The notes under the pieces: generated by a model
Told to the model about the DNA's origin: nothing
The model's database searches: none
What the model saw: only the letters and a program-made list of their open reading frames with translations
Shown here: in pieces, positions 15,421-24,277 of the stretch
Position numbering within the stretch: position 1 is the first letter of the stretch
How the letters are laid out: the number at the start of each line of letters is the position of its first letter
Made by a program: the position numbers and the translations under genes
Source: Cruoricaptor ignavus
GTDB taxonomy: Bacteria; Bacteroidota; Bacteroidia; Flavobacteriales; Weeksellaceae
DNA: 64,000 nt
NCBI RefSeq assembly: GCF_900141665.1
Contig: NZ_FQYI01000003.1
Coordinates: forward strand, 141,875-205,874
Reading direction: 5' to 3'

Positions 15421-18400
15421 TCAAAAACTGGCCCGAATTTGTACGCTTCCGGTGTGTATCGTTCGCTCGCCGGAATTTCTGCCGTCATAGCTTAGGTTCA
15501 GGTTGATGAAGGAGTTTATCGCCTGCTGAAGATACACATTCCAAACCGCATTTTTCCCAGGCTGAAGTCCGTCCAGCATCTGGTTGCCTACAATCGAAAA
15601 ACTTGTGCCATGGAAAGCATTGCTGATGAACGAAAAACTTCCGCGCACAGAACTGCGGTTCTTCTGCCATTGCACAGTTCCCGTGGCTTCCCACGCCTTC
15701 AGCTTTTCCGCGCCAAGCTGGTTGCCGCGGTTTCGGTAGGCCGCCAAAGCTTCCGCCTGAAAGGCATTCGTGAAGCGGTAGGTAATCTTCGGGCGGCTTT
15801 CCCAGTTTTCCAGTCTGTAATTTCTCGATGAGAAAAGTTCAGAATCCGCCTTCACATTCTCGAAGGAATTTTCAAAATCCAAACGGAAATCCTTGCTGAA
15901 AGCATAGCCCAAGTTCAGGAAATGCAGCGCCCGCCGATTTTCTTCCTGGCTGAAATTCGCATTTATCAGATTATCGTTCGCCGTAAATCGGTAGCTGCCG
16001 TTCCAGCCTTTCAAATCGCTCGGGTTGAAATTTAGCGATGCCAGAAAGCTCTGGTTTTTAAGGATTTGCGATGCTTCCCGCTCAAAAGGGTTCCACGCCA
16101 AAACCCGGTTTTTCTTCAGAAATGAGTTTTGCGAAGTGAGCGATAAATTCAGCTGCCAGCGTTTTAAGAATGCATTTTCCGAACTGAAAACCACGGCAGG
16201 ATTTACGAAAAGCGAAAGCTGCAGCTTGTTTTTGTTCGAAGGCAGGTAGCGTACAGAATTCGTGTAAATCCTGATGTACTGCGCCAGATCCGAAAACTCC
16301 GCCACCTCAAATTCATCCAGCTGCTGCACGCCGTCCGCATTGTAATCCGTCCATTTGTACACGCCCTTCCCATCGGTCACCTTCACATACTGAAATTCCC
16401 GCTGCGCTTCCTGCCCGTTTCCAAGCTCGTAAAACGCCTGCAAACGCATACCGTTGCGGAAAAGCTGCTGATGGTAATTCACATTTCCAACCACGAAATC
16501 CTGATTTTCACCATTGCTAAATTCCGCTTTTTTGTAGATGATTTTTCGGTAATGAGCCAGAGCGCTCAGCGTGGTTTTTTCAGTCTTAATTAATTGACTT
16601 TCAGCCATTACGCCAAAAATATTGTTGATGTGCTGCAGTCTATTTTCCCGCACAGAATCATTGCTGCGGAGGTAAATTCGCGAGAGCAGTTTCGTCCTCG
16701 CAGAATCGCCGATTTTCCTTTGAGCAAAAATTTCGCGCCAGCTGAAACTCGTAGCATCAGTAATTTTTAACTGGTTGATTTCCTTTACATTATGTTCCAA
16801 GCTGCCGCCAATTGCCCAGCTCCCTTTCTGCCCGAAATATTCCGCAGATAAATTTCCTCGGGTAAATTTCGTGTCCACATCCGGCGATTTTGTGCTAAGG
16901 TGAGAAAGCTTGCCGTGCGCAGCAATGCGGTTTTTCCGCCAGCCAAAATCCAAATCGTTTTTGAAGCCTTGGTAAAAATCCTTCTCGTCGAGAAAATTCA
17001 GGCGGTAATTCAGAAAATGCTGATTTTGCCAAAGGTTTAAAAAATTGAAAATCAATCGGTTCTGCGTTCTTCCGTTAAATTCATTTGCCAGATTAAAATC
17101 CCGTGCGAATTCCACGCTGTTAATCCTGTCCAAAATGTGAAACCTTTGGCTGATGTGCTGGTATTCCAGCGATGAAGTGCCCTGCCAATCCTTCTTCCGA
17201 AAAATTTTATCACCGAAGATTCTTGCGGCATAGCCCAAATTTTCATCATTGTTCTTAGCTGAAAACAGGTTTAAATCCCGGTTGCTCAGCGAAACATCTG
17301 CACCTATTTTCCCGCCTTCAAAGGTGAAAACGCCGTCCGCAGAAAACACCTGGCTTTTTTCCGGCGCAGGAAGTTTCCGCACCGCAGAATAATCGCCCAA
17401 GCCTTTACCCACAAATTCGAAAATCCTGCCGTTGTTCAGGCTCTGCTTTATTCGGTAATCGCCACGGTTTTGACCGAAATATGTGAAGGCTACGCTGTAC
17501 AGCGGCTCAGCTGCATCGGTGGAATATTCGTAGAAATCGCCCGCAGCACCGCTTCTCTTCGCATACAAAATCTTATCCGCAGAAAATTCCGCAAGTTCAG
17601 CACTTGGCGCAAACATCAGGTTTTCGTCGCTGCCTGCATTCGCCAAAATCTGCTCGTCTTGCTTGCTCAGGTTCAGCGAGAGCGGCGCATTTTTGTTATC
17701 ATTTTCTAAGAACCAATGTAGCCCAAGTTTCAGCCGCTGCCTTTCGTGGCGCAGGTTTCCGGTTATCAGGTAGCGGTTGTAGTTGCGGTTCGTGTAGTTG
17801 TAGGCTATGGTGATGAAGTTCTGCCGGTATATCGGGCGGAAGCTCGTGAAGGTGATTTCTCCCGTGTTGTAATTGATGGTGTAGTCCGCATCTTCGCCGC
17901 GCCGCATCGGTACGCCATCGATGAACACTTCTTCCGAGCCGGAAAGTATCGTGATGAAATTTTCGCCGTTCTTCCCTGTAAGCCTGTAAGGGCCCTGGTT
18001 GCCTTCTATGCCCTGGAAGCGTATGCGGTGGAATTCGCTCCGTGCAACGCCGGCGGAAATTTCCGCGAAAGTCCTGTTTTCCTTGCCGAAATTCGTCTGA
18101 AATTCCAGCCCCATACTTCGCCTTTGGAAGCGCGCAAAGTGTGGCCTGGTTTCCATTAAATCCAGGTGGCCGCCACGAAGCATCGTGTTTTTCTTGATGT
18201 TGAGCTGGATGTAGATTTTATCGAATTCCGCCAGGCTCTGCGTATAGCCGTCTGCCTGAATGGGCAGGTTGTGGTCCGAAATGCTGGCAAGGATGGAAAC
18301 CTCCGGCGAAAGCCTGCCGGAAAGCTGCAGGTCCATACTGCTTTGCACGCTGCTTCCCTGGTTGTTGCCGAAGCTTACACCACGGATTATCGCGCCGCTG

Positions 18401-18663
18401 GCGTTCAGGTCGCCCAGGAATCTGTCGCGGTCGTTCTTCGCCTTTGCGGCCTCCTCCACAATCATCGTGGAGCCGCCAGTGCGTATGATGCTTGCCGTAT
18501 CGCGCACGAAGTACTCTCTGTTCATCCTTGCCGCGAGGATGCTATCCTGCCGCAGGCTATCCTTTTCTAAATTGGGATTGTTCCAGGAGAAGATTTGCGC
18601 CTGAAGGAAATTTAGGCCGAAGAACAACGCCACGAAAAAAACTGCAAACCTGCGCAAAGCCAC
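15421..18663 (-). CDS. Very large outer-membrane beta-barrel protein
   Basis: This protein of about 1080 residues has a signal peptide (LRRFAVFFVALFFGLNFLQA, cleavage near QAQ). The N-terminal third carries RGVSFGNNQGSSVQSSMDLQ and a sheet-rich plug-like region with FIDGVPMRRGEDADYTIN followed by NTGEITFTSFRPIYRQ. The rest is a long series of alternating amphipathic strands with N/D-rich turns, ending in RASF, a typical barrel terminus with final Phe. It resembles conserved hypothetical outer-membrane proteins of Bacteroidetes; it is too short for SprA and has no TonB-receptor signature I can see. The start is placed at GTG 18663, 3 nt after a TATCTTTG box; a TTG at 18657 is also possible. 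Function unknown. Confidence 0.75.
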   Translation of the reverse strand: MALRRFAVFFVALFFGLNFLQAQIFSWNNPNLEKDSLRQDSILAARMNREYFVRDTASIIRTGGSTMIVEEAAKAKNDRDRFLGDLNASGAIIRGVSFGNNQGSSVQSSMDLQLSGRLSPEVSILASISDHNLPIQADGYTQSLAEFDKIYIQLNIKKNTMLRGGHLDLMETRPHFARFQRRSMGLEFQTNFGKENRTFAEISAGVARSEFHRIRFQGIEGNQGPYRLTGKNGENFITILSGSEEVFIDGVPMRRGEDADYTINYNTGEITFTSFRPIYRQNFITIAYNYTNRNYNRYLITGNLRHERQRLKLGLHWFLENDNKNAPLSLNLSKQDEQILANAGSDENLMFAPSAELAEFSADKILYAKRSGAAGDFYEYSTDAAEPLYSVAFTYFGQNRGDYRIKQSLNNGRIFEFVGKGLGDYSAVRKLPAPEKSQVFSADGVFTFEGGKIGADVSLSNRDLNLFSAKNNDENLGYAARIFGDKIFRKKDWQGTSSLEYQHISQRFHILDRINSVEFARDFNLANEFNGRTQNRLIFNFLNLWQNQHFLNYRLNFLDEKDFYQGFKNDLDFGWRKNRIAAHGKLSHLSTKSPDVDTKFTRGNLSAEYFGQKGSWAIGGSLEHNVKEINQLKITDATSFSWREIFAQRKIGDSARTKLLSRIYLRSNDSVRENRLQHINNIFGVMAESQLIKTEKTTLSALAHYRKIIYKKAEFSNGENQDFVVGNVNYHQQLFRNGMRLQAFYELGNGQEAQREFQYVKVTDGKGVYKWTDYNADGVQQLDEFEVAEFSDLAQYIRIYTNSVRYLPSNKNKLQLSLFVNPAVVFSSENAFLKRWQLNLSLTSQNSFLKKNRVLAWNPFEREASQILKNQSFLASLNFNPSDLKGWNGSYRFTANDNLINANFSQEENRRALHFLNLGYAFSKDFRLDFENSFENVKADSELFSSRNYRLENWESRPKITYRFTNAFQAEALAAYRNRGNQLGAEKLKAWEATGTVQWQKNRSSVRGSFSFISNAFHGTSFSIVGNQMLDGLQPGKNAVWNVYLQQAINSFINLNLSYDGRNSGERTIHTGSVQIRASF

Positions 18664-18666
18664 AGG

Positions 18667-18674
18667 CAAAGATA
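18667..18674 (-). promoter_or_regulatory. -7 box TATCTTTG upstream of the barrel gene
   Basis: Minus-strand TATCTTTG lying 3 nt before the GTG at 18663. Confidence 0.55.
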
Positions 18675-18789
18675 AGCGATAAATGGAGATTGAAATCCAA
18701 AGAAAAACTGCCGCGATTTTAAGTGCGATAAAGCCGTTCTGATTAAAAGATTTAATACATTTTATAAAAATACTTAAGAGCTTTTGCCC

Positions 18790-18851
18790 AAAAGCACGCG
18801 TGGTTTCATCAAAAGACACGCCTAGTTTCATCTAAAAGCACGCGTGGTTTG
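18790..18851. repeat. Three imperfect ~22-bp tandem repeats
   Basis: Three units begin at 18790, 18811 and 18834: AAAAGCACGCGTGGTTTCAT, AAAAGACACGCCTAGTTTCA and AAAAGCACGCGTGGTTTGTG. The core ACGCGT is self-complementary in units 1 and 3. The array lies in the divergent gap between the barrel and secreted-protein genes and could be a protein-binding or replication-slippage site; nothing decides this. Confidence 0.75.
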
Positions 18852-19005
18852 TGAGCCCTTTATTCATAGGCGTTTCCAGAGGAAAAAAATAAGCGGAAAA
18901 AAGCATTATTGTATGGTACTTAGCAGGTGCCTGCGGACTATTGAATGGCTCTAAAAGTTCACAAATAATTAACATTGGCATATTACTCAGGAAGGAAAAA
19001 GCTCT

Positions 19006-19013
19006 TATTTTTG
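19006..19013 (+). promoter_or_regulatory. -7 box TATTTTTG upstream of the first T9SS cargo gene
   Basis: TATTTTTG lies 35 nt before the ATG at 19049. No well-spaced -33 element is clear. Confidence 0.45.
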
Positions 19014-19048
19014 TGGCTGAAATTTTTAACCATTTTAAATCTTTTACG

Positions 19049-19825
19049 ATGAAAAAATTCTATTCTCTAATTGCTGTGGTAGGTATCGCAGCTTCTGCTT
19101 TCGCACAGCAGGTGGTGTTCAACGCTACATTTGATGATGTAGATGGTGTGGGCGGTAACGACGGCTACTTCAAAAACGACAAGGATGCTGGCGTAAACAA
19201 TGTGGCTGGATCTGAGCTGAAAGAATATACTACCGGTGGCGAATGGGGCCTGGAAAAAGCTTACAAGGCAAAAGAGTGTGTGAAGCTAGGAACAAGCAAA
19301 GTTGCTGGAAGCATCACTACCCCGGCAATCAATCTTTCAGGTGACGGTGTTCTTACTTTCAGAGCCGGCGCTTGGGACGGGAAAGGTGAGAAGCTGAATC
19401 TTGCCGTTTCTGCAGAAGGCGCAAATGCTGCACCTGCTCAGGTAACAATCGAGATTGGTAAGTTCAATACTTATACAGTGAATCTTTCCGGCGGTAATGG
19501 TAATGTGAAGATTACTGTAGCATCTGCAGAGGCAGCTAACAACAGATTCTTCATTGATGATATCAAGGTTGTGGCGGGTACTCTTGCAGTTGCAGATGCT
19601 TCCAAATCTTCTGTAAAGCTTGCTAAGACAACCTTCGTAACCGAGGAAATCGTTTTCGGTGCTAATGCTGCCGTGTCTCTAGTTAATATGAACGGCCAGG
19701 TGGTAAAAACTGCTTCCGTGAAGGAGAACGACAGAATGAATGTGGCGAACCTTGCTAAAGGTACCTACATCCTTACCGGCGTAGTAAACGGCGAGAAGGT
19801 ATCCCAAAAAATCGTGAAGAAGTAA
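19049..19825 (+). CDS. Secreted protein with T9SS type A sorting domain
   Basis: This 258-residue protein has a signal peptide (MKKFYSLIAVVGIAASAFAQ) and a jelly-roll-like body (VVFNATFDDVDGVGGNDGYF, LSGDGVLTFRAGAWDG, RFFIDDIKVVAG) similar to carbohydrate-binding or MAM-like sandwiches. The last 70 or so residues, with AVSLVNMNGQVVKTASV, LAKGTYILTGVVNGEKVSQK and a Lys-rich end IVKK, form a Por/type IX secretion C-terminal sorting domain. ATG 19049 is chosen because it starts the signal peptide. By family it would be exported across the outer membrane and released or anchored. Confidence 0.87.
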   Translation: MKKFYSLIAVVGIAASAFAQQVVFNATFDDVDGVGGNDGYFKNDKDAGVNNVAGSELKEYTTGGEWGLEKAYKAKECVKLGTSKVAGSITTPAINLSGDGVLTFRAGAWDGKGEKLNLAVSAEGANAAPAQVTIEIGKFNTYTVNLSGGNGNVKITVASAEAANNRFFIDDIKVVAGTLAVADASKSSVKLAKTTFVTEEIVFGANAAVSLVNMNGQVVKTASVKENDRMNVANLAKGTYILTGVVNGEKVSQKIVKK

Positions 19826-19843
19826 ATTTAACGAAACCTTAAC

Positions 19844-19873
19844 AAAGACCATCTATCGCAGGTGGTCTTTTTT
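19844..19873 (+). terminator. Terminator between the two T9SS cargo genes
   Basis: AAAGACCA (19844-19851) pairs with TGGTCTTT (19863-19870) and runs into a T tract. Confidence 0.85.
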
Positions 19874-19906
19874 GTTATCTTTACACACAACAAAAAATTT
19901 TCAGTT

Positions 19907-20689
19907 ATGAAAAAAATCTTTACAATCTTAGGCGTTGCAGCGCTGGCATTTACTGCAAACGCACAGCAGGCAAACCTGGTACAGAACCCAGGATTTGAAC
20001 AGGGAATTGCTCCGTGGAAAGGCGGTACAGGTAAGGGGTACTCGGATCCTCAGCTCATTACTTCTGATAAGCACAGCGGCAACAGCAGTGCTGGTTATGA
20101 AAACCCTAGCGAGACGACTGGTTTTTATCAGAATGTGGCAGTGCAGGCTGGTAAAACCTATACCATTTCTTTCTGGTATAAAACCGAAGGCAGCACGGCT
20201 TCCCTTGCCAGACTTTGGAGCGTATATAAAGACGGCAGCAATAAAACGGTGTATACTACCTCGGACGCTAAAGAGGATGCTTTCAGAACCTATAACAAGT
20301 ATCTGGAAAATACCAACGGTACCTGGGTTCAGCATACGGCTACTATGCCGGCTGGTGCAGGAGCTGTTTCTCTAGATGTAGCAGTCCGTGCCTACGGAGC
20401 AGCGTCCAAAGCCTATTTTGACGATTTCTTAGTGGTGGAGGGTGCCCTTGCAACATCTGAAGTTGGAGTTTCCAGGCACGCGCTGATAAAAAATACTGTA
20501 GCCGCTGATGAGCTTACTTTTGCAGCAAAATCCAGCATCGAAATACTTGATATGTCCGGTAAGGTGGTGAAAACAGCAGAGGTAACCGATGGTTTCAATC
20601 TGAATGTAAGTAGCCTGCCAAAAGGCACTTACATCGTGAAAGGTCTTGCCAACGGAGAAACGAGCGTACAGAAATTCGTGAAGAAGTAA
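19907..20689 (+). CDS. Secreted CBM4_9-like protein with T9SS sorting domain
   Basis: This 260-residue protein has a signal peptide (MKKIFTILGVAALAFTANAQ), then a jelly roll with NLVQNPGFEQGIAPW, TYTISFWYKTEG and KAYFDDFLVVEG, the pattern of CBM4_9-like carbohydrate-binding modules, then a T9SS type A domain (IEILDMSGKVVKTAEV, LPKGTYIVKGLANGE, KFVKK). It shares sorting domain and plan with the gene just upstream, but the bodies differ. A TATCTTTA word at 19876-19883 may be its -7 box. The ligand is unknown. Confidence 0.88.
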   Translation: MKKIFTILGVAALAFTANAQQANLVQNPGFEQGIAPWKGGTGKGYSDPQLITSDKHSGNSSAGYENPSETTGFYQNVAVQAGKTYTISFWYKTEGSTASLARLWSVYKDGSNKTVYTTSDAKEDAFRTYNKYLENTNGTWVQHTATMPAGAGAVSLDVAVRAYGAASKAYFDDFLVVEGALATSEVGVSRHALIKNTVAADELTFAAKSSIEILDMSGKVVKTAEVTDGFNLNVSSLPKGTYIVKGLANGETSVQKFVKK

Positions 20690-20710
20690 TCCTACAATCC
20701 TCACCCTAAA

Positions 20711-20738
20711 CCCCTCTCCAAAGGAGAGGGGCTTTTTT
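20711..20738 (+). terminator. Strong terminator after the second T9SS cargo gene
   Basis: A perfect 9-bp stem CCCCTCTCC / GGAGAGGGG (20711-20719 and 20723-20731) with an AAA loop is followed by CTTTTTTG. Confidence 0.92.
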
Positions 20739-20780
20739 GTTTAAAATCTAAAGCCTTGAATCCCGGTTCTTGCGTCTGTA

Positions 20781-22142
20781 TTACTTCGCGCTTTCTTCAT
20801 ACGCCTTCCATCCAGCGATTTTATATTCAAGCGCAGCCTGCTCAGGATTAGGGTTTTTGTAAATTCCGCGGCCTACGATGATGAAATCCGTGCCCAGGTT
20901 TTGGAAAGCAAAATGCGGCGTGTTGTACTGCTGGCCTTTGCCATCGCCCGAAGTTTCCAGGTTGATGCCCGGCGTAAAGTGCAGCAGGTCTTCCGGCAAA
21001 GATTTCTGCGACACGCCGCCCAAAATGTTGTGGTGCTTCTGCGCAATTTCCACCGCCTTACCGAAATAATGGTCGTCCGTCAGCGCACCTACGCTGGACA
21101 TGCTAAGGATCGCCACTACACCTGTATCCATAAACAAATCCGCGGACTTTTCGCCGGCTATCAAGTGCGCTGTAATCAGGTCTGCCCAGGCGGAAATCTG
21201 GTAAGCACCGTAGGCATACTGCATTTCCTGCGTGCTTCCGATGTCGGCAAACTTGCGGTCTTCCATCAGCAGGAAGTTGTGCTTTTGCGCTAAATTTCTC
21301 AGCGGATAAATGGTTTCATCGAAACTGAAATCGCTCAGGATGTCGATGTGTGTTTTCAGCGCGGCAATGTGCGGGCCTACCTTTTCCGCGAATGCGAGCA
21401 GCTCCTTAGTCGTCAGCAAATCTGCTGAGGCTATCAGGTTGGTCTGCTTTTCTATGGCTATTTCCAAAAGTTTTTTAGCGGCAGGGTGTGCTGCCGTTTC
21501 CAATTTTTGCTGATAAGTCAGCCGCCGTTTTTTCTCAAACTTAATCGGGTTTCCGGCGATGAAATCTTTAATCCGCAGCACTTCATCGGCATTGATTTTT
21601 CCTTCCTGATGAAGAATTTCCACCGCTTCGGAAATTGTGAAAAGCGCCGAAACCTTATAGCCTTGGTTTTCAAGAAGTTGCTTGCCGCCCTGTTCACGAT
21701 CCAGCACCACCACGATTTCGGAAACCTTCACGCCTTCGCTTTCAATTTTCGGAATGGTTTCCAACAGAGATTTCCCGGAAGTTATCACATCTTCTACCAC
21801 GAGGCATTTCTGCCCAGCTTTGTAGATGCCTTCTATCAGTTTCTTCGTGCCGTAGGCTTTCGCTTCTTTCCGCTTGATAATCAGCGGGATATCGGCCTGC
21901 AGAGACATTGCCGTTGCCATTGGAAGCGCAGCGTATGGCACGCCGCAAATCAGTTCGGAATTTTGGATTTCCGTAAGGCTCAGCAGATGTTCGGCGAGCG
22001 ATTTCAGAATTTTCGGGTCCGAAGCCAAAGGCCTGAGGTCCACATAAAACGGGCTTTGGATGCCGCTTTTCAGCGTGAACTGCCCGAACTTTATTATTCC
22101 TAAATCATAGCACTCGAGGAAGAAATCCCGTTTGTTTTGCAT
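20781..22142 (-). CDS. pyrEF: Bifunctional orotate phosphoribosyltransferase / OMP decarboxylase
   Basis: The 453-residue fusion carries the last two steps of UMP synthesis. Residues 1 to about 200 are PyrE: FTLKSGIQSPFYVDLR, the catalytic-loop region RKEAKAYGTKK and the PRPP motif CLVVEDVITSGKS (about 113-125). Residues 212-453 are the decarboxylase, with SADLLTTKELL, ALKTHIDIL and the catalytic MEDRKFADIGS (about 293-303). The PyrE-PyrF order and the DRKFADIG form are those of eukaryotic UMP synthase, unlike the stand-alone PyrF of E. coli. It is divergent from the RelE/ParE-type module, with 54 bp between starts. Confidence 0.95.
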   Translation of the reverse strand: MQNKRDFFLECYDLGIIKFGQFTLKSGIQSPFYVDLRPLASDPKILKSLAEHLLSLTEIQNSELICGVPYAALPMATAMSLQADIPLIIKRKEAKAYGTKKLIEGIYKAGQKCLVVEDVITSGKSLLETIPKIESEGVKVSEIVVVLDREQGGKQLLENQGYKVSALFTISEAVEILHQEGKINADEVLRIKDFIAGNPIKFEKKRRLTYQQKLETAAHPAAKKLLEIAIEKQTNLIASADLLTTKELLAFAEKVGPHIAALKTHIDILSDFSFDETIYPLRNLAQKHNFLLMEDRKFADIGSTQEMQYAYGAYQISAWADLITAHLIAGEKSADLFMDTGVVAILSMSSVGALTDDHYFGKAVEIAQKHHNILGGVSQKSLPEDLLHFTPGINLETSGDGKGQQYNTPHFAFQNLGTDFIIVGRGIYKNPNPEQAALEYKIAGWKAYEESAK

Positions 22143-22176
22143 AAAGAATCGTTTTCCACAAATTTAGGCAAATGTT

Positions 22177-22184
22177 TATCTTTG
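22177..22184 (+). promoter_or_regulatory. -7 box TATCTTTG upstream of the RelE/ParE-type module
   Basis: TATCTTTG lies 12 nt before the antitoxin ATG at 22197. Confidence 0.6.
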
Positions 22185-22196
22185 AAGAAAAGATTT

Positions 22197-22418
22197 ATGC
22201 AAACAAGCACGATAAAACTGGTGGGCGAAGTTTCCCCAGAAAAATATGAGATGGCTGTAAGGGTGCTGGAAGCAATTGGCTTGCCCGTAGAGTACGACGG
22301 GCTCTCGGATTACGAAATCGAGGGAATTGAAGAAGGGCTGCGGCAAATGGAAGAAGGCAAAACGGTACCGAGCAGCGAAGTTCACAGGATGGCAGAATTG
22401 CTATGCACAGAAAAATAA
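22197..22418 (+). CDS. Antitoxin of a RelE/ParE-type pair
   Basis: This 73-residue protein (MQTSTIKLVGEVSPEKYEMA; EIEGIEEGLRQMEEGKTVPS) has the length and the C-terminal 'glu-rich helix then SSEVHR' feature of small Bacteroidetes antitoxins paired with RelE/ParE toxins. ATG 22197 follows the promoter box; longer frames upstream are unlikely. It overlaps the toxin by 16 bp. The call is from context and general features. Confidence 0.75.
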   Translation: MQTSTIKLVGEVSPEKYEMAVRVLEAIGLPVEYDGLSDYEIEGIEEGLRQMEEGKTVPSSEVHRMAELLCTEK

Positions 22419-22711
22419 GCTGGACTGAGAGGGCCTCATACGAGTTTCAAAATACTTTAAATTATTGGAATGAAAGAAACGCTACTTTTGATTATTCCAA
22501 TAAAATCAGGAATGCCGTGAAAGAAGCGGAGGAAAACCTGATGCAGTTTCCGTTTCTTGGAAGATTGCTTGTAAATCGTCGGGCAAAGAATGTTCGCCGA
22601 TTGATAATATTACGGAATTATTCGTTGTATTATAAATTAGATGATGACAATAAAATTACTGTTCTTTTCTTTTTCGATAACCGAAATAATCCTGCTAAAC
22701 TAAAATTTTAG
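22403..22711 (+). CDS. RelE/ParE-family toxin
   Basis: This 102-residue protein follows the RelE/ParE plan: KISWTERASYEFQNTLNYWN at the N-terminus, a middle helix ending MQFPFLGRLL, then RRLIILRNYSLYYKLDD and a final strand ITVLFFFDNRNNP. The W-x-x-x-A-x-x-x-F pattern and the D-x-R-x-x-P end are typical. Whether it cleaves mRNA or poisons gyrase cannot be told from sequence. It overlaps its antitoxin and precedes a serine hydrolase by 3 bp, possibly by chance insertion. Confidence 0.83.
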   Translation: MHRKISWTERASYEFQNTLNYWNERNATFDYSNKIRNAVKEAEENLMQFPFLGRLLVNRRAKNVRRLIILRNYSLYYKLDDDNKITVLFFFDNRNNPAKLKF

Positions 22712-22714
22712 AAA

Positions 22715-24277
22715 ATGAAAATCCGTGCGGCTATAATCTCGCTTTTTGCTTTCGCAATTTCTTTCGCCCAAATCCCTGAGCATCAATTAGATGCGTTAAT
22801 CCAAAACACGCTGAAAACCTTCGATGTCCCGGGAATTTCCGTGGGTATAGTGAAGGACGACAAGTTGATTTATGCCAAAGGTTTCGGAACGCGATCGCTG
22901 AAAAATCAGCAGCCGATGAACGAGCAAACGCTGGTGGGCATCGCTTCCAATTCCAAAGGCTTTACCTGTGTGGCGCTGGCAATGCTGGCGGACGAAGGCA
23001 AGCTGAGCTGGGATGATAAGGTGACGAAATTTATCCCGGAATTTAAAATGTACGACGATAGTGTGACGAACGAAATCACTGTGAAAGACCTGGTAACGCA
23101 CCGCAGCGGCTTGGGATTAGGGCAGGGCGATTTGATGTTTTTTCCGGAAGGCGGCACGCTGAGCATTAGTGACATCATTCACAATGTTCGCTACCTGGAG
23201 CCGAAGGATTCCTTCCGTAACAAGCTGAATTACAATAACATAATGTACATTGTGGCTGGAGAAGTTGTCACGAGAATCAGCGGGAAAAGCTGGGCGGAAT
23301 TCATTGAGGAGCGCATCTTGAAACCAGTAGGGATGAATGCAAGTTTCGGCAGCTACAATCGCGCGATTTCCAGCGGTGCGAAAAACATCATCGATGCTCA
23401 TGCACCTGTGAACGGGAAGGCCATCGCTGTTCCGCACGATTGGAATGAGACGGCCAATGCAGCAGGCGGAATTATTTCCAACATTGATGATATGGCACTG
23501 TGGGCCAACTGCCTGATGAACGGCTTTACAACGAAAAGCGGTAAGAAGCTGGTTTCCGATAAGCAAATTCAGCAACTGTGGCAACTGCAGATGCCACAAA
23601 CTGTGGCGCTGAAAAACCCTTACGATACGCATTTCTACGGCTATGGCTTGGGCTGGTTTCTTAGCGATGTGAAGGGTAAACTGCAGGTGCAGCATACGGG
23701 TGGACTGATTGGGACGGTGACGCAATTCACGCTATTGCCCGAATTAAAGCTGGGCATCATCGTTCTAACGAATCAGCAGCAGGGCCTGGCATTCAGCACG
23801 ATAACGAACACGATAAAGGATTCTTACCTTGGAATTTCGGACAGAAACTGGCTAAAAACTTACGGCGAGCGTTACCAAAAAGCGAACGAGCGCTACGATA
23901 AAGAAAGAATTGAAGCCTACACGAAAGCTGCAGAATTCAGCAGGAAGAAATATGAGCAAGTGCCTGTAGATCAGATAGTTGGAGTTTACAATGATCAGTG
24001 GTTTGGTGATGTGGAGATTTTTGAGCAGAAGAAAAAATTTCGGCTGGAATGTAGAACTTCGCCAAGGCTGAAAGGCGATGTGCTGCCGTACTCTAAGGAT
24101 ACCTTCATCGTGAAATGGGACGACAGAAGTTACGATGCCGATGCCTACATTACCTTCACTTTTCAGGATGGCAGAGCGGTTTCCGCAAAAATGAAAGCGA
24201 TATCTTCTGTTACCGATTTCAGTTTCGATTTTGAAGATTTAAATCTCAAGCGGAAAAAATCTGCGGAGAATAATTAA
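22715..24277 (+). CDS. Secreted beta-lactamase-family serine hydrolase
   Basis: This 520-residue protein has a signal peptide (MKIRAAIISLFAFAISFAQ) and the class C beta-lactamase/penicillin-binding-like domain, with S-x-x-K as SNSK in VGIASNSKGFTCV (about residues 75-88) and a Tyr-x-Asn motif in NYNNIMYIVAGEV. QHTGGLIGT supplies the third conserved element. The C-terminal about 110 residues form a beta-rich DUF3471-like domain. Such proteins are usually esterases or D-aminopeptidases in the periplasm and need not confer resistance. It converges on sixA with a 4-bp overlap. Confidence 0.9.
   Translation: MKIRAAIISLFAFAISFAQIPEHQLDALIQNTLKTFDVPGISVGIVKDDKLIYAKGFGTRSLKNQQPMNEQTLVGIASNSKGFTCVALAMLADEGKLSWDDKVTKFIPEFKMYDDSVTNEITVKDLVTHRSGLGLGQGDLMFFPEGGTLSISDIIHNVRYLEPKDSFRNKLNYNNIMYIVAGEVVTRISGKSWAEFIEERILKPVGMNASFGSYNRAISSGAKNIIDAHAPVNGKAIAVPHDWNETANAAGGIISNIDDMALWANCLMNGFTTKSGKKLVSDKQIQQLWQLQMPQTVALKNPYDTHFYGYGLGWFLSDVKGKLQVQHTGGLIGTVTQFTLLPELKLGIIVLTNQQQGLAFSTITNTIKDSYLGISDRNWLKTYGERYQKANERYDKERIEAYTKAAEFSRKKYEQVPVDQIVGVYNDQWFGDVEIFEQKKKFRLECRTSPRLKGDVLPYSKDTFIVKWDDRSYDADAYITFTFQDGRAVSAKMKAISSVTDFSFDFEDLNLKRKKSAENN

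Larger units (their letters stand above)
18664..19048. other. 385-bp gap with promoter boxes and short repeats
   Basis: No gene is seen here. The gap holds a minus-strand TATCTTTG box (18667-18674), the repeat array at 18790-18851, and a plus-strand TATTTTTG box (19006-19013) for the secreted-protein gene. The open frame of the barrel gene continues upstream to 18831 but lacks protein-like composition. Confidence 0.7.

Noticed and set aside
18790..18851. CRISPR array
   Set aside because: Only three imperfect units with no spacers of regular length, and no cas genes in the window.
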